Below are positions 7,617 to 15,833 of a stretch of DNA of 30,700 bases, in pieces (the first letter of the stretch is position 1; each line of letters opens with the position of its first letter). The position numbers and the translations under genes are program-made. The notes under the pieces are model-generated. The model made no database searches. It had not been told where the DNA came from and saw only the letters and a list, made by a program, of their open reading frames with translations. This DNA is from JAKAGZ01 sp964595355 (lineage in GTDB: Bacteria > Bacteroidota > Ignavibacteria > Ignavibacteriales > Ignavibacteriaceae). Where the stretch lies: contig CAZQQD010000025.1 in NCBI GenBank assembly GCA_964595355.1, forward strand, positions 1 to 30,700. Direction: 5' to 3'.

Positions 7617-8508
7617 CTACATTAACGCCTTCATCTTTGAGTTGCTTTATTAATATTTTGGTTAATTCGTTTAGCTGTTTTAAAGATTGATTAAGATTGT
7701 TATAAAATTCCTTATCATAAATAAGTTTACCTAAATTATTCTTCTTTTCAGATGTTTCAGCAGTAAATGAATTTATCCTTGTTAATAAGGTATCTGTTTT
7801 TTGTAAAACTATTTTTAGACTTCCTAAAGATGAAGCTAAATTAGCTTTGTTTTCATTAATCATTTTTTTGGTATCGAGGGCAAGCGAACTGCTATTTAAT
7901 ATTAGTTGTTTTATATCATTCCTATTTTCATTTAATATTTTATTCAGTTTTTCAGTTACCTCACTAAGATTTGAGATAGATGATTTTACATCGTTATTTA
8001 ATTGTTCATCAGTCAGATAATTATTCAAAGACTTTAATGTTACTTTTATATCTTTGAGAGAACCCGCAATATCACCTTGCATATTTCCAACCATTGACAT
8101 TACATAAGGGATATCTGCAAAAAATTTTCCCTGATGGACTTTAGAATAATCAAAAGGTTCTGTTGAAGTACCGGGTTGAATCTCAATCCTTTTTCCTCCC
8201 ATCAGGTCAAGCATTGCAACAGCAAATGAAGCGTCTTTTCTGAGATTTACATCTTTATCCAGTACAAGTACTACAAATACTTCGTCTTCCTTTATTTTCA
8301 TATCTTTTACATAGCCTTTCCTGACTCCATTTACAGTTAAATTATCTCCAACTTCCAGCCCTGCCACGTTTTTAAATATAACAGTAGTTTCTTTTTCATT
8401 TGATACAAAGCTGAAATTTTTCGCCCATCCTAAAATCCAGAGAAACAGGAGAAGTCCGATAATTACAGTAATTCCGACTCTTATTTCAGTTTTTCTCTGA
8501 TCTTTCAT
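7594..8508 (-). CDS. MCE/MlaD-family protein
   Basis: A 304-residue protein with one N-terminal membrane helix (about residues 12-30) followed by an MCE domain at about 40-117 (VGDNLTVNGVRKGYVKDMKI, MLDLMGGKRIEIQPG) and a long C-terminal helical part that looks coiled. MCE proteins form hexameric rings or tubes that carry phospholipids or other lipids across the envelope, usually with an MlaE permease and MlaF ATPase. Neither partner is in the window. ATG at 8508 has AAGGA upstream and overlaps the preceding small gene by 23 bases; the ggt gene in turn starts within its last codons. Family call firm, lipid substrate unknown. Confidence 0.88.
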   Translation of the reverse strand: MKDQRKTEIRVGITVIIGLLLFLWILGWAKNFSFVSNEKETTVIFKNVAGLEVGDNLTVNGVRKGYVKDMKIKEDEVFVVLVLDKDVNLRKDASFAVAMLDLMGGKRIEIQPGTSTEPFDYSKVHQGKFFADIPYVMSMVGNMQGDIAGSLKDIKVTLKSLNNYLTDEQLNNDVKSSISNLSEVTEKLNKILNENRNDIKQLILNSSSLALDTKKMINENKANLASSLGSLKIVLQKTDTLLTRINSFTAETSEKKNNLGKLIYDKEFYNNLNQSLKQLNELTKILIKQLKDEGVNVDAHISIF

Positions 8509-8866
8509 TATTCCTTCTTTGTCTTATAAAGTCGTTAAAATTCTTTAGCTCAGATGATGTAATAATACTATCTGCAATTATACTGTATATTTCCCTTACA
8601 AAAGGTTTTAGCGAATCGTCCGATAGCTCATTAATATTTTTGGAACTTTCAAGATAATTCTTAATTAATAAATTTAACGAATCTTTTCTAGGTCCGTCTT
8701 TTACGTATGTAAGATTTTTCTTAAAATCATTTATAAAAATGGGTAAAATCACCTTTTTGCCGGGAGTAAAAATAAAATCATTAAATTTATTCTGAAATAT
8801 GTAGGTAACAGCTGCAACAATAATAGTTAGAATAATAATTCCTTTTATAAAACATCCTTTTTTCAT
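8486..8866 (-). CDS. Single-pass membrane protein of unknown function
   Basis: A 126-residue protein with an N-terminal membrane anchor (about residues 8-24, IKGIIILTIIVAAVTYIF), then a charged, mainly helical soluble part that would face the periplasm if the anchor is a signal-anchor. No family recognised. ATG at 8866 has no clear ribosome site. It sits 8 bases after the CorC-type gene stop and overlaps the MCE gene by 23 bases, so it is expressed with them. A role alongside the MCE protein is possible but only suggested by the tight coupling. Confidence 0.75.
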   Translation of the reverse strand: MKKGCFIKGIIILTIIVAAVTYIFQNKFNDFIFTPGKKVILPIFINDFKKNLTYVKDGPRKDSLNLLIKNYLESSKNINELSDDSLKPFVREIYSIIADSIITSSELKNFNDFIRQRRNNERSEKN

Positions 8867-8874
8867 GCATATTT

Positions 8875-10158
8875 TTATTCAGAATTGATTTTTTCTATCA
8901 AAACCTTCTTGATCCTTTTATTAGCAATTTCCTTTACTGTAAAAATATAATTTTCTATAGAAAATGAATATCCTTCTTTTGGGATGTGCCCGGCCTGATT
9001 TAATATCAAGCCCCCAACAGTTTCAAAATCGCTATTGTCGGTTTTAATATTAATGTTTAAAAGTTCATTTAACTCGCTGATCGGAAATTTCCCAAGCACC
9101 ATATAGCTTATTTCAGATAGTTTTAATACTTCACTCTCCTCTTTATCATATTCATCTCTTATTTCGCCAATAATTTCTTCAAGAATATCTTCAAGAGTGA
9201 TAACACCGGCTGTTCCACCATACTCGTCAACGACTATAGCAATATGCATCTTTTTTTCCTGAAATACACGTAGTAGATCATTTATCATTTTAGTTTTCGG
9301 AACAAATAATGCTGACCTTGAAATTGCATTCAACGAAATTATAGTTTGTTTTTCTTTTTGTTTAATAAAAGGCAAAAGGTCTTTAGCATAGATTATACCT
9401 GTAATATTATCCAGATCGTTGTGATATAAAGGTAGTCTACTGTGGCCTGATGAATTAATTGTTTCGACTAATTCATTAAGCGTGGAATTATCTGAAACTG
9501 CAACGACATCAACTCTCGGAGTCATTACTTCCTGTACAGATACAGAGCGGAAATTTACAATACTGTGTATAAGTCCCTGTTCTTCTTCAACGATAGTACC
9601 TTTTTCGTGACTTAGTTTTGCAAGTTCAGCAAGTTCATCGGGTCTCATTGCAATTTTTGTCTTGTCAAACCTGAGTTTTGAAACTGAAATTTTGATGGCT
9701 TCGGTTAAAAATTCTGAAACCGGGTAAAGAATTGTACTCATTAAATAAAGTGGAATAGCACAAATCTTGGAGAATACAACGGGATTTTTTGCAGCCCATA
9801 CCTTAGGTATAAGTTCTCCAAATGTTATAATAAAAAGTGTAAGTAGTATTATTTGTAGGGTTAAAGCAATCTCTTTGGATATAGAGAATTGATTTGCTAA
9901 TTCAAGTGCCAGGGAGACTGCTATAATTGAAGCTGCAACATTTACAATTGTATTACCGATTAAAATAGTCACCAGTAATCTGCGTGGAAACTGAAGAAGT
10001 TGAGAAAGGTATCTGCCAATCAAATGATTGGCAGACAGGTCATTCTTTAAGTTTTTCCTGTTTAGTGAAAAAAGCGCAATTTCAGAACCGGAAAAAAAAG
10101 CAGAGCCAACAAAAAGTATAAGAATTAAAATTATTTTAAGTTGCCAGCCAACGTCCAA
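8875..10158 (-). CDS. CNNM/CorC (GldE-like) membrane protein with CBS pair
   Basis: A 427-residue protein in three parts: a DUF21/CNNM membrane domain at about 1-190 with several helices (SGSEIALFSLNRK, IILLTLFIITFGELIPKVWA), a CBS pair at about 210-330 (MTPRVDVVAVS, IVVDEYGGTAGVITLEDILEEIIGEIRDEYD) and a small C-terminal CorC_HlyC domain. The family is linked to magnesium or other cation transport; in gliding Bacteroidota the relative next to ssb is called GldE. The neighbour here is also ssb, 35 bases upstream on the same strand, which supports a GldE-type assignment. The start is TTG at 10158, the only suitable one before the first helix. Whether this organism glides is unknown. Confidence 0.9.
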   Translation of the reverse strand: MDVGWQLKIILILILFVGSAFFSGSEIALFSLNRKNLKNDLSANHLIGRYLSQLLQFPRRLLVTILIGNTIVNVAASIIAVSLALELANQFSISKEIALTLQIILLTLFIITFGELIPKVWAAKNPVVFSKICAIPLYLMSTILYPVSEFLTEAIKISVSKLRFDKTKIAMRPDELAELAKLSHEKGTIVEEEQGLIHSIVNFRSVSVQEVMTPRVDVVAVSDNSTLNELVETINSSGHSRLPLYHNDLDNITGIIYAKDLLPFIKQKEKQTIISLNAISRSALFVPKTKMINDLLRVFQEKKMHIAIVVDEYGGTAGVITLEDILEEIIGEIRDEYDKEESEVLKLSEISYMVLGKFPISELNELLNINIKTDNSDFETVGGLILNQAGHIPKEGYSFSIENYIFTVKEIANKRIKKVLIEKINSE

Positions 10159-10193
10159 AAATTAAATAAATCCTGTATTATTGAACATTAAAA

Positions 10194-10625
10194 TTAAAAC
10201 GGCAGATCATCATTATTTTCTACCTGTACATCAGGCTCATTCACACTTCCACTTTCAGATGAATTATTATTGTAGTTTGAATCTCCGGAACTACTGGTAG
10301 AATCAAGTGGAATTAATTTATTTACGACAACATCGGTTGAATATCGTTTATTTCCATCTTTATCTGTGTAATCTCGTTTGGTTAATCTTCCCTCTACGTA
10401 AAATTTTTTTCCTTTTTTGAGGTTTTCTTTATAAAAGTCTGAAAGATTAAAACCCACACAATTATGCCACGTGGTTTCATTAACAAAATTACCATCTTTT
10501 CCCTTATAACTATAAGTAGTGGCTATAGAGAATGATGTAACAGAAAGATTATTGGTGGTAAATCTTGTTTCAGCGTCTCTTCCTAGATTACCTATCAATT
10601 CGATTCTGTTAAGTGAAAAAGCCAT
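10194..10625 (-). CDS. ssb: Single-stranded DNA-binding protein
   Basis: A 143-residue protein. An OB fold fills residues 1-110 (LNRIELIGNLGRDAETRFT, TTWHNCVGF, GKKFYVEGRLTKRDYTDKDGNKRYST), then a flexible Ser/Asn-rich linker and the acidic tip ending DDLPF, which docks repair and replication proteins. It coats single-stranded DNA as a tetramer. ATG at 10625 has AGGGAGA about 7 bases upstream. The leader carries a 9-base inverted repeat at 10649-10685 that might form a hairpin or a binding site. It is the first gene of the unit leading to the CorC-type gene. Confidence 0.97.
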   Translation of the reverse strand: MAFSLNRIELIGNLGRDAETRFTTNNLSVTSFSIATTYSYKGKDGNFVNETTWHNCVGFNLSDFYKENLKKGKKFYVEGRLTKRDYTDKDGNKRYSTDVVVNKLIPLDSTSSSGDSNYNNNSSESGSVNEPDVQVENNDDLPF

Positions 10626-10648
10626 TATGATTCTCCCTTGATTTAATG

Positions 10649-10685
10649 TAAAAATTGAGTTGAACCATTAAATTAACAATTTTTA
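10649..10685 (-). promoter_or_regulatory. Inverted repeat in the ssb leader
   Basis: Arms TAAAAATTG (10649-10657) and CAATTTTTA (10677-10685) are perfect 9-base inverted repeats around a 19-base spacer, centred about 42 bases ahead of the ssb start. AT-rich DNA gives such repeats by chance, so a role is only suggested. Confidence 0.3.
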
Positions 10686-10767
10686 TCAAAAAACCAACAC
10701 CTTATTATTAGCTTATACTAGAACTTCTAACTATTGTAATAATATATAATTAAAAATATTAGTTAAA

Positions 10768-11238
10768 TTATTGTCGTACAGTTAAAATCCAGGCATCTTT
10801 GAATTTATTTTTCTTCCAGAGTTCTTCTCTTGCTTTCTGTGCTTCTTTTTTAGTAGCATAAGGTGGCATTAAGTGCACGACATAAAGATTCACTCTGCTG
10901 CTAAGCGATATTTCAATTTTATTATTTATTTCTTTTTTGGCCGAATCTGCAAATGCTTTAGCCCTCTCATTCGATCTAAATGCTCCTATCTGTACTATAT
11001 AAAAATATCTTACTTCCTTTGGAGGAGGTTGAGTTGGCGGTGGCTCTTCCTTTGGCTGCATTGAAACCGTGTCTGGAGCCGTAGGAGGAGGTGTCAAAGG
11101 CTGATCGAATACATAAACCGAGTCGTTTGATATCCCGTTCTGATCCTCATTATTATTTTCTTTACTTGCACTGCAGGAAATTAACAAAATAGGCAAAATC
11201 AATAATGATAACATTAGTTTAATGTTTCTTCCTATCAT
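10768..11238 (-). CDS. SPOR-domain lipoprotein
   Basis: A 156-residue protein with a lipoprotein signal peptide (ILLISC, lipidated Cys22). A proline-rich linker follows at about 50-75 (several PPP repeats), suited to spanning a distance in the periplasm, then a SPOR domain at about 78-156 (YFYIVQIGAFRSNERAKAFA). SPOR domains bind peptidoglycan stripped of peptide stems, often at division sites. ATG at 11238 has AAGGAC upstream. It diverges from the TPR gene across a 165-base gap with a perfect palindrome. Domain call firm; cellular role inferred. Confidence 0.88.
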   Translation of the reverse strand: MIGRNIKLMLSLLILPILLISCSASKENNNEDQNGISNDSVYVFDQPLTPPPTAPDTVSMQPKEEPPPTQPPPKEVRYFYIVQIGAFRSNERAKAFADSAKKEINNKIEISLSSRVNLYVVHLMPPYATKKEAQKAREELWKKNKFKDAWILTVRQ

Positions 11239-11269
11239 TTCGTTTTGTCCTTTTTTTTAATAATAAATG

Positions 11270-11288
11270 ATAGATTAAAATAATCTAT
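11270..11288. promoter_or_regulatory. Perfect palindrome between divergent genes
   Basis: ATAGATTA-AAA-TAATCTAT: 8-base arms, 3-base spacer, about 32 bases ahead of the SPOR lipoprotein start and 116 bases ahead of the TPR gene. The placement suits an operator for one or both genes. No regulator family is assigned. Confidence 0.4.
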
Positions 11289-11403
11289 TATTGTACGGAA
11301 TCAAAGCTAAAAACAAGAACTATTTATTGCTTATTGTGTTAGTTCAGGTTATTTTTCAATTCCAATTTCAAAACAGAGTTTAACCAATATAGGGGGTTAA
11401 TCT

Positions 11404-12192
11404 ATGAGTAAAAAAATCACAGTGATCTTTTTTGTTGTCTTTATTTTTTCTGTTCAATTTATATTTTCTCAAACTTCTGATGAACTGGTAAAACAAGGGG
11501 ATTCTCTTATCACTAATTTTGAAGATGTTGGAGCTCTACAGAAATATCAACAGGCTGATAAACTAACTCCGAATAATTGGGATATTCTCTGGAGGTTAAG
11601 TAGAGCACATGTCAATATTGCGAATCAAATGCCTACTGATACAGATGAACAAGAGGATGCTCAATTAGCTGAATATCAAAAAGCTTTTCAATATGCCGAT
11701 AAAGCAGTTAAGCTGGCTCCGGATAAATCTGTTACGTATTTACGACGGGCAATTGCGAATGGAAAAATTGCTTTATTCAAAGGAGTTTTTTCTGTTGGTG
11801 GAGTTGTAAATGATGCAAAGGATGATTGCGAAAAAGCAATTAGCCTGGGAAACGGAGGCAATTATATTCAAGCTCTTGCACATTACGTTCTGGCCAGGTC
11901 AAATGCAAAAGTCAGTGAAAAAGCTAAAATCTTAAGATGGCCTCTTGGCCTTTCATGGGCTGATAATGAGACTGCTTTAGTTGAATATAAAAAGGCCATT
12001 GCGTTATATCCTAATTTCAGGATGTTTTATTTAGACTATGCTCGTTCACTGATAAGAGAAGATGATTATTCTACCGCGAGGGAAATGTTAAAGAAGGTAC
12101 CCACCTGTCCAAAGCAGGAAGAAGACGATGATCAGAGAATAGTGGAGGCAAAGAATTTACTGAAAGAAATTAAAAATGAAGAAGATCAATAA
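11404..12192 (+). CDS. TPR protein, secreted, resembling the regulator-of-microtubule-dynamics (RMD) family
   Basis: A 262-residue protein with a signal peptide (residues 1-22, ending FIFSQ). The rest is helical repeats: an acidic-charged first unit, then units around LSRAHVNIANQMP, YADKAVKLAPDKSVTYLRRAIANGKIALFKG and ALVEYKKAIALYPNFRMFYLDYARSL. The spacing and the ALFKG stretch resemble bacterial relatives of eukaryotic RMD proteins, whose role in bacteria is not established. ATG at 11404 has a strong AGGGGG site 8 bases upstream. It ends before a bidirectional terminator. Periplasmic scaffold is the likely role; no partner is visible. Confidence 0.82.
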   Translation: MSKKITVIFFVVFIFSVQFIFSQTSDELVKQGDSLITNFEDVGALQKYQQADKLTPNNWDILWRLSRAHVNIANQMPTDTDEQEDAQLAEYQKAFQYADKAVKLAPDKSVTYLRRAIANGKIALFKGVFSVGGVVNDAKDDCEKAISLGNGGNYIQALAHYVLARSNAKVSEKAKILRWPLGLSWADNETALVEYKKAIALYPNFRMFYLDYARSLIREDDYSTAREMLKKVPTCPKQEEDDDQRIVEAKNLLKEIKNEEDQ

Positions 12193-12199
12193 TAAAAAT

Positions 12200-12229
12200 A
12201 AAAGGGATAGTGGAACACCATCCCTTTTT
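12200..12229. terminator. Bidirectional rho-independent terminator
   Basis: A 9-base stem (AAAAGGGAT with ATCCCTTTT), extended by an inner GTG-gaa-CAC, runs into TTTTT on the plus strand. The A-rich left flank gives a T-run on the minus strand. It sits between the convergent ends of the TPR gene (12192) and the SGNH gene (12240) and can serve both. Confidence 0.85.
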
Positions 12230-12239
12230 ATTTGAAATG

Positions 12240-13640
12240 TTAGAACATTAGATACTTTTTAAAACCCGGATCAATAAAAGTATTTTTATTTGCTAAATTA
12301 ATTTTAGCGATTTTAGCAAGGCCCAAACTTCCCGGTATAGTTGATACGTCAATCAGGGAATAATTTGCGCTAAACTTTGAATTGATGACTTTCAAAAATT
12401 CATCTGCAATTATTGCCTGTCCTTGTGCAGTTGGATGTACGCCGTCGAGGCTAAATAAACCGCCGGTTACAAATGTTGTTTCGAAATGTAAACCATTCAC
12501 AGAAATCCCACCATTTGTAGCTATTGAATTAAAAATTGTGTTAATATCAACAAGAGCAAATTGATCCGGGTATTTATCCACAGCAGCCTGAATTGCAGCA
12601 TTGAAATTAGTAGTTGCAGTATTTGCAGTTGAAATTTCGTCTGCATCAAGTATTAATGCATTTGGAATTGGATTTAGTGGATCTGCTCCGAATGCTTTCG
12701 TTGTATCAACTCCAAACAATGCTGGATTTAAGTTATTATCTCTATAAAATCTGCCTGAAGGCATGCCAAAATCTGCAAGGTATGATTGTGATACCAGTGT
12801 AAGAAGCATTGAATAGCTTGTTAGCTGGCTTGGAGCGCCTACCTGAGGAATGTAATTGTGATTTTGATAATAGAATCCTGCTACATTGTTAGCAGCAAGC
12901 ATCTGGGCAAAGCCGGGTCCAACTGTTGTGAAAAAAGGAATAGCAGTAACATTTGGAATATTTGCAACTACAACATTAGCACCAGTAGCAGCTAAACTAT
13001 CAGCAAGTTGCCCATATAAGAATCCAAATGTTGTTGCATCAGTAGGTGTAGCTGGATTTGCGCCCCCGCTTGTTGCAAAACCAAGTACATCGTTATTACC
13101 TATCCACAGAGTTATAAACGTAGGTTGTAAAGCTTTTGCTTGTGCAAATTGAGTCCCCAGCCCTCTTAATATTATATCAATAAAGGGACTTTGTGAATAT
13201 GATCCTGCAGTGGTAGTTGAATTCATTACATCAGCTAAAACAACACCGGGAACTCCTAAATTATTATAAGGTGCTGGATAGTTTAAGTTTAATGGTGCAC
13301 CTCCCTGAAGCGGTTCTGTTTTTGTTACAAATGGATCTAATGAGACAATTTTGATCTGACCTCCGATGCCCGGATCAGCAATAAGCGGTTGCTCAAACGA
13401 TGCACCGACTTGTTGTGCAATCAAATTGGGATAAGAATATACCTGTGCTGATTGATATAATGCGCTTGATTGATAGCCGGCTGTTAAACTGTTGCCAATA
13501 GCGACGTATCTAGTTAAATCGGCCTTTCCACTTACAGGTGAAGGTGCTTGCGGAGCAAGTAGTTCTGTTCTATCCTGACAACCGGCAAATATTAATGCTG
13601 TAATGACAAATAAGAACAAATATTTTATTTTGTTTTTCAT
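12240..13640 (-). CDS. SGNH/GDSL hydrolase, lipoprotein
   Basis: About 466 residues with a lipobox (IFAGC, Cys21). The SGNH blocks are visible: block I IGNSLTAGY with Ser51 as nucleophile, block III WIGNNDVLG, and block V DGVHPT with the Asp and His of the triad. Such enzymes hydrolyse esters such as lipids or acylated sugars. The frame is open to a TTG at 13658, but ATG at 13640 is chosen because GAGGA lies 8 bases upstream. It follows the FadL-type porin gene by 19 bases, so hydrolysis of lipid esters and uptake of the fatty acids may be linked (inference). Confidence 0.88.
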   Translation of the reverse strand: MKNKIKYLFLFVITALIFAGCQDRTELLAPQAPSPVSGKADLTRYVAIGNSLTAGYQSSALYQSAQVYSYPNLIAQQVGASFEQPLIADPGIGGQIKIVSLDPFVTKTEPLQGGAPLNLNYPAPYNNLGVPGVVLADVMNSTTTAGSYSQSPFIDIILRGLGTQFAQAKALQPTFITLWIGNNDVLGFATSGGANPATPTDATTFGFLYGQLADSLAATGANVVVANIPNVTAIPFFTTVGPGFAQMLAANNVAGFYYQNHNYIPQVGAPSQLTSYSMLLTLVSQSYLADFGMPSGRFYRDNNLNPALFGVDTTKAFGADPLNPIPNALILDADEISTANTATTNFNAAIQAAVDKYPDQFALVDINTIFNSIATNGGISVNGLHFETTFVTGGLFSLDGVHPTAQGQAIIADEFLKVINSKFSANYSLIDVSTIPGSLGLAKIAKINLANKNTFIDPGFKKYLMF

Positions 13641-13659
13641 TTTATAAATCCTCTTCAAA

Positions 13660-14901
13660 TTACAAGCTATATGATAAACTTATTGATGCAAGGTTTGCAT
13701 AGGAATTATACGTTCCGTTAAATGGAGTGTTGCCTTGTGTATAATATTCCTCTGAATCTGTAACAGTTATCTGACTGGCTCTGATAAATAAATAAGCCGC
13801 ATTTATTTCTAAATTATTGGTTGGCTGAACGCTTACACCAAAACTAAATCCTAAACGATTAGCATCTGGTAGTGAAGGATTAACAAATCTAGGGTCAACA
13901 GGAGTTTTGTCATAATATATTCCAGCTTCAACACCTAGCATATCTAATAATTTATATTCTCCTCCAAGTCTGAGAATGTATGAATTATCATATAATCTTG
14001 GTGATGATATGTCATCATAATTTGGATTTGCAAAATCAACTGCTAGCTTATCATAACTTGACCAGCCCACATATTCAAAATCTGCACTTAATTTAAGTTG
14101 TGGCAGAACATCGTAAGCTAATCCCAATGTAAAATTTAAAGGGGTAGTAAGTTTAGCACTTGCCGAGCCATTGGGCAATTCAGATGACAGTTGTGAAGCA
14201 CCCGTAGTAGTTGCAGTTCCATCAAATGTATATTCTATCTGGCTGCGTAAAGAAGCTCCAATTGTAAATTTGGGATCAGGCTTCATCATAAGGCCAAAGC
14301 TATAGCCAAATGATGAATTATCTTTGCCGTCAAGTGTTGTAAAGGCATCACCCGGGAAAGGTGTTTGAGGTGATTTCTGTGTTATAGTTACATTTGCCCA
14401 GCTATAAACTAACCCGGCACTCACAGATAATTGATCAGAAAGTTTATATGCCACAACAGATGAAATAGTGAATACAAAAAGTTTTGTTTGTACAGCAAGA
14501 TATCTACCAACCCAGTTTTGATCCCAGTTAGTTTCCAGTCCAAATGGAGTTGTAAAGCCAATTCCTGCCGCAATTTTATCACTAAACCTGTGAGAGATCC
14601 AGGCGTGTGAAGGGAAAAATACCTTCTTTTCTGTTCCATACTCTGTAACATTAGGTAAAACACCTCGGAATGTTGAAACCGGCGCAATGGCTGTTGTGCC
14701 TATTAGAAAGTTTGTCCCGTTAAGTTGCGTTAAACCTGCGCCGTTAAAGTAAATTGCTGAAGCATCGTTTGCTACAGCAGTAAAAGCTCCGCCCATTGCC
14801 ATTGCTTTGGCGGAATGTTCATTAATTTGGAATCCTCCTGCAAATGATTTTGTGCTTAAAAGAGCGAGAAGAATTACAAAGGCACTTATTTTGCGTTTCA
14901 A
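13660..14901 (-). CDS. Outer membrane transport protein, FadL/OmpP1/TodX family
   Basis: A 413-residue beta-barrel protein with a signal peptide (residues 1-21, ending SFAG). The mature N-terminus (GGFQINEHSAKAMAMGGAFTA, SAIYFNGAGL) is the FadL hatch and plug motif, and the C-terminus ends in an aromatic-rich strand (SISLSYSL). The family moves long-chain fatty acids or other hydrophobic compounds across the outer membrane. The start is TTG at 14901 with a strong GGAGG 4 bases upstream. The SGNH lipoprotein gene is next in the unit. A perfect inverted repeat lies 76 bases upstream. Substrate not proven. Confidence 0.9.
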   Translation of the reverse strand: MKRKISAFVILLALLSTKSFAGGFQINEHSAKAMAMGGAFTAVANDASAIYFNGAGLTQLNGTNFLIGTTAIAPVSTFRGVLPNVTEYGTEKKVFFPSHAWISHRFSDKIAAGIGFTTPFGLETNWDQNWVGRYLAVQTKLFVFTISSVVAYKLSDQLSVSAGLVYSWANVTITQKSPQTPFPGDAFTTLDGKDNSSFGYSFGLMMKPDPKFTIGASLRSQIEYTFDGTATTTGASQLSSELPNGSASAKLTTPLNFTLGLAYDVLPQLKLSADFEYVGWSSYDKLAVDFANPNYDDISSPRLYDNSYILRLGGEYKLLDMLGVEAGIYYDKTPVDPRFVNPSLPDANRLGFSFGVSVQPTNNLEINAAYLFIRASQITVTDSEEYYTQGNTPFNGTYNSYANLASISLSYSL

Positions 14902-15332
14902 GCTACCTCCTATTATTTATCTCTGTTAATAGTAATGACATTCGGATTTATAAATATCCTGCTTTCCGGATAAGTATTAAGTTCAATAAATTTTCGAACT
15001 TAACTCCCTCTGTAAGAACCATATGAAATTTTGATTTATTAGAAAACTTTAATTCGGAAAAATAAAATTTATTTTATGTCCTCTTTATTTTTCTAAAAGG
15101 TCGGATAATAGCTATATCTTTTTATGGTCTTATAGAAGTTTTTACAAAGCGACCAAATGCAACCAATTTTATGCCACTGAGATAGAGTCTGAAATACTCA
15201 TAATACATTAAAAAATAAGATATTACGATTATCAGGTATAGTAGGTTTCAAGAAAAAATTGGGATGTGTTCTCGAATATGAGAAGTCCTGTGCACCACTA
15301 AAAAGGTATAAAACCGAGGTAATTGATAGAAG
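14902..15332. other. Noncoding stretch upstream of the FadL-type gene
   Basis: About 430 bases. It is the leader and promoter region of the FadL unit on the minus strand and also follows the end of the biotin carrier gene. It contains one clear inverted repeat (14977-15003). A small hairpin (TTCTC-GAATAT-GAGAA, near 15270) lies downstream of the biotin carrier stop but lacks a proper T-run. No RNA gene seen; one plus-strand ORF that enters it is a shadow of the carrier gene. Confidence 0.6.
14977..15003 (-). promoter_or_regulatory. Perfect inverted repeat in the FadL leader
   Basis: TTAAGTTC (14977-14984) and GAACTTAA (14996-15003) flank an 11-base spacer. It lies 76 bases ahead of the FadL-type start, so it could be an operator (for example for a fatty-acid-responsive repressor) or a leader hairpin. 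The regulator is unknown. Confidence 0.4.
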
Positions 15333-15833
15333 TTATTCTATTGAAAATAGTTTTGCCCCTTTTTCAACGGCAGATCCTTCAGACACGAAAATATTTTTAA
15401 TTACACCCTCTGAAGGAGCTTTAATATCATTTTCCATTTTCATGGCTTCAAGGATTAGTACTGATTCTCCTAATTCAACTTTGTCCCCATCCTTTTTCTT
15501 AAACTTTAAAATCATCCCTGGCATCGGAGCCTTTATTTCTTTTACTTTATGAACAGAACTTGTCTGTTCAATTACTTTTGTTGCCCTTTCTTGTAGTGTA
15601 GTCATTACTAATGTTTCGAAAGTAAAACCTTCCACAGAAATATTGAATTTGTTGTTATCAATCTTTGCGGAGGAGATATCGTAAATTTTTTGGTCTATCA
15701 AAAGTCTGTAAGTAGAATCATTTAATTCAATAAGTTCATAGTGGTAAGTTTTACCGTTTATATTAATTTCAGAGTTTGGAGAAATTTTTACTAAATTTCT
15801 TTTATTTTTTAGTGTAACAACATATTCATTCAT
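15333..15833 (-). CDS. Biotin carboxyl carrier subunit of an acyl-CoA carboxylase
   Basis: About 166 residues. The C-terminal biotinyl domain (about 95-166) starts APMPG and holds the biotin-accepting Lys132 in EAMKMEN. The N-terminal half is a beta-rich region like the one linking the biotin carboxylase and carrier parts in propionyl-type alpha chains. The frame is open to 15866, but ATG at 15833 (MNEYVVTL) is chosen; it overlaps the biotin carboxylase end by 8 bases, giving coupled translation. The carrier shuttles carboxyl groups to a carboxyltransferase not found here. Could serve acetyl-, propionyl- or methylcrotonyl-type enzymes. Confidence 0.88.
   Translation of the reverse strand: MNEYVVTLKNKRNLVKISPNSEININGKTYHYELIELNDSTYRLLIDQKIYDISSAKIDNNKFNISVEGFTFETLVMTTLQERATKVIEQTSSVHKVKEIKAPMPGMILKFKKKDGDKVELGESVLILEAMKMENDIKAPSEGVIKNIFVSEGSAVEKGAKLFSIE

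Noticed and set aside
12886..13152. 88-residue plus-strand ORF
   Set aside because: Opposite the SGNH hydrolase gene; it reflects the low-complexity coding of the other strand.
15259..15552. 97-residue plus-strand ORF
   Set aside because: Mostly opposite the biotin carrier gene; only the first part lies in intergenic DNA and it has no ribosome site.
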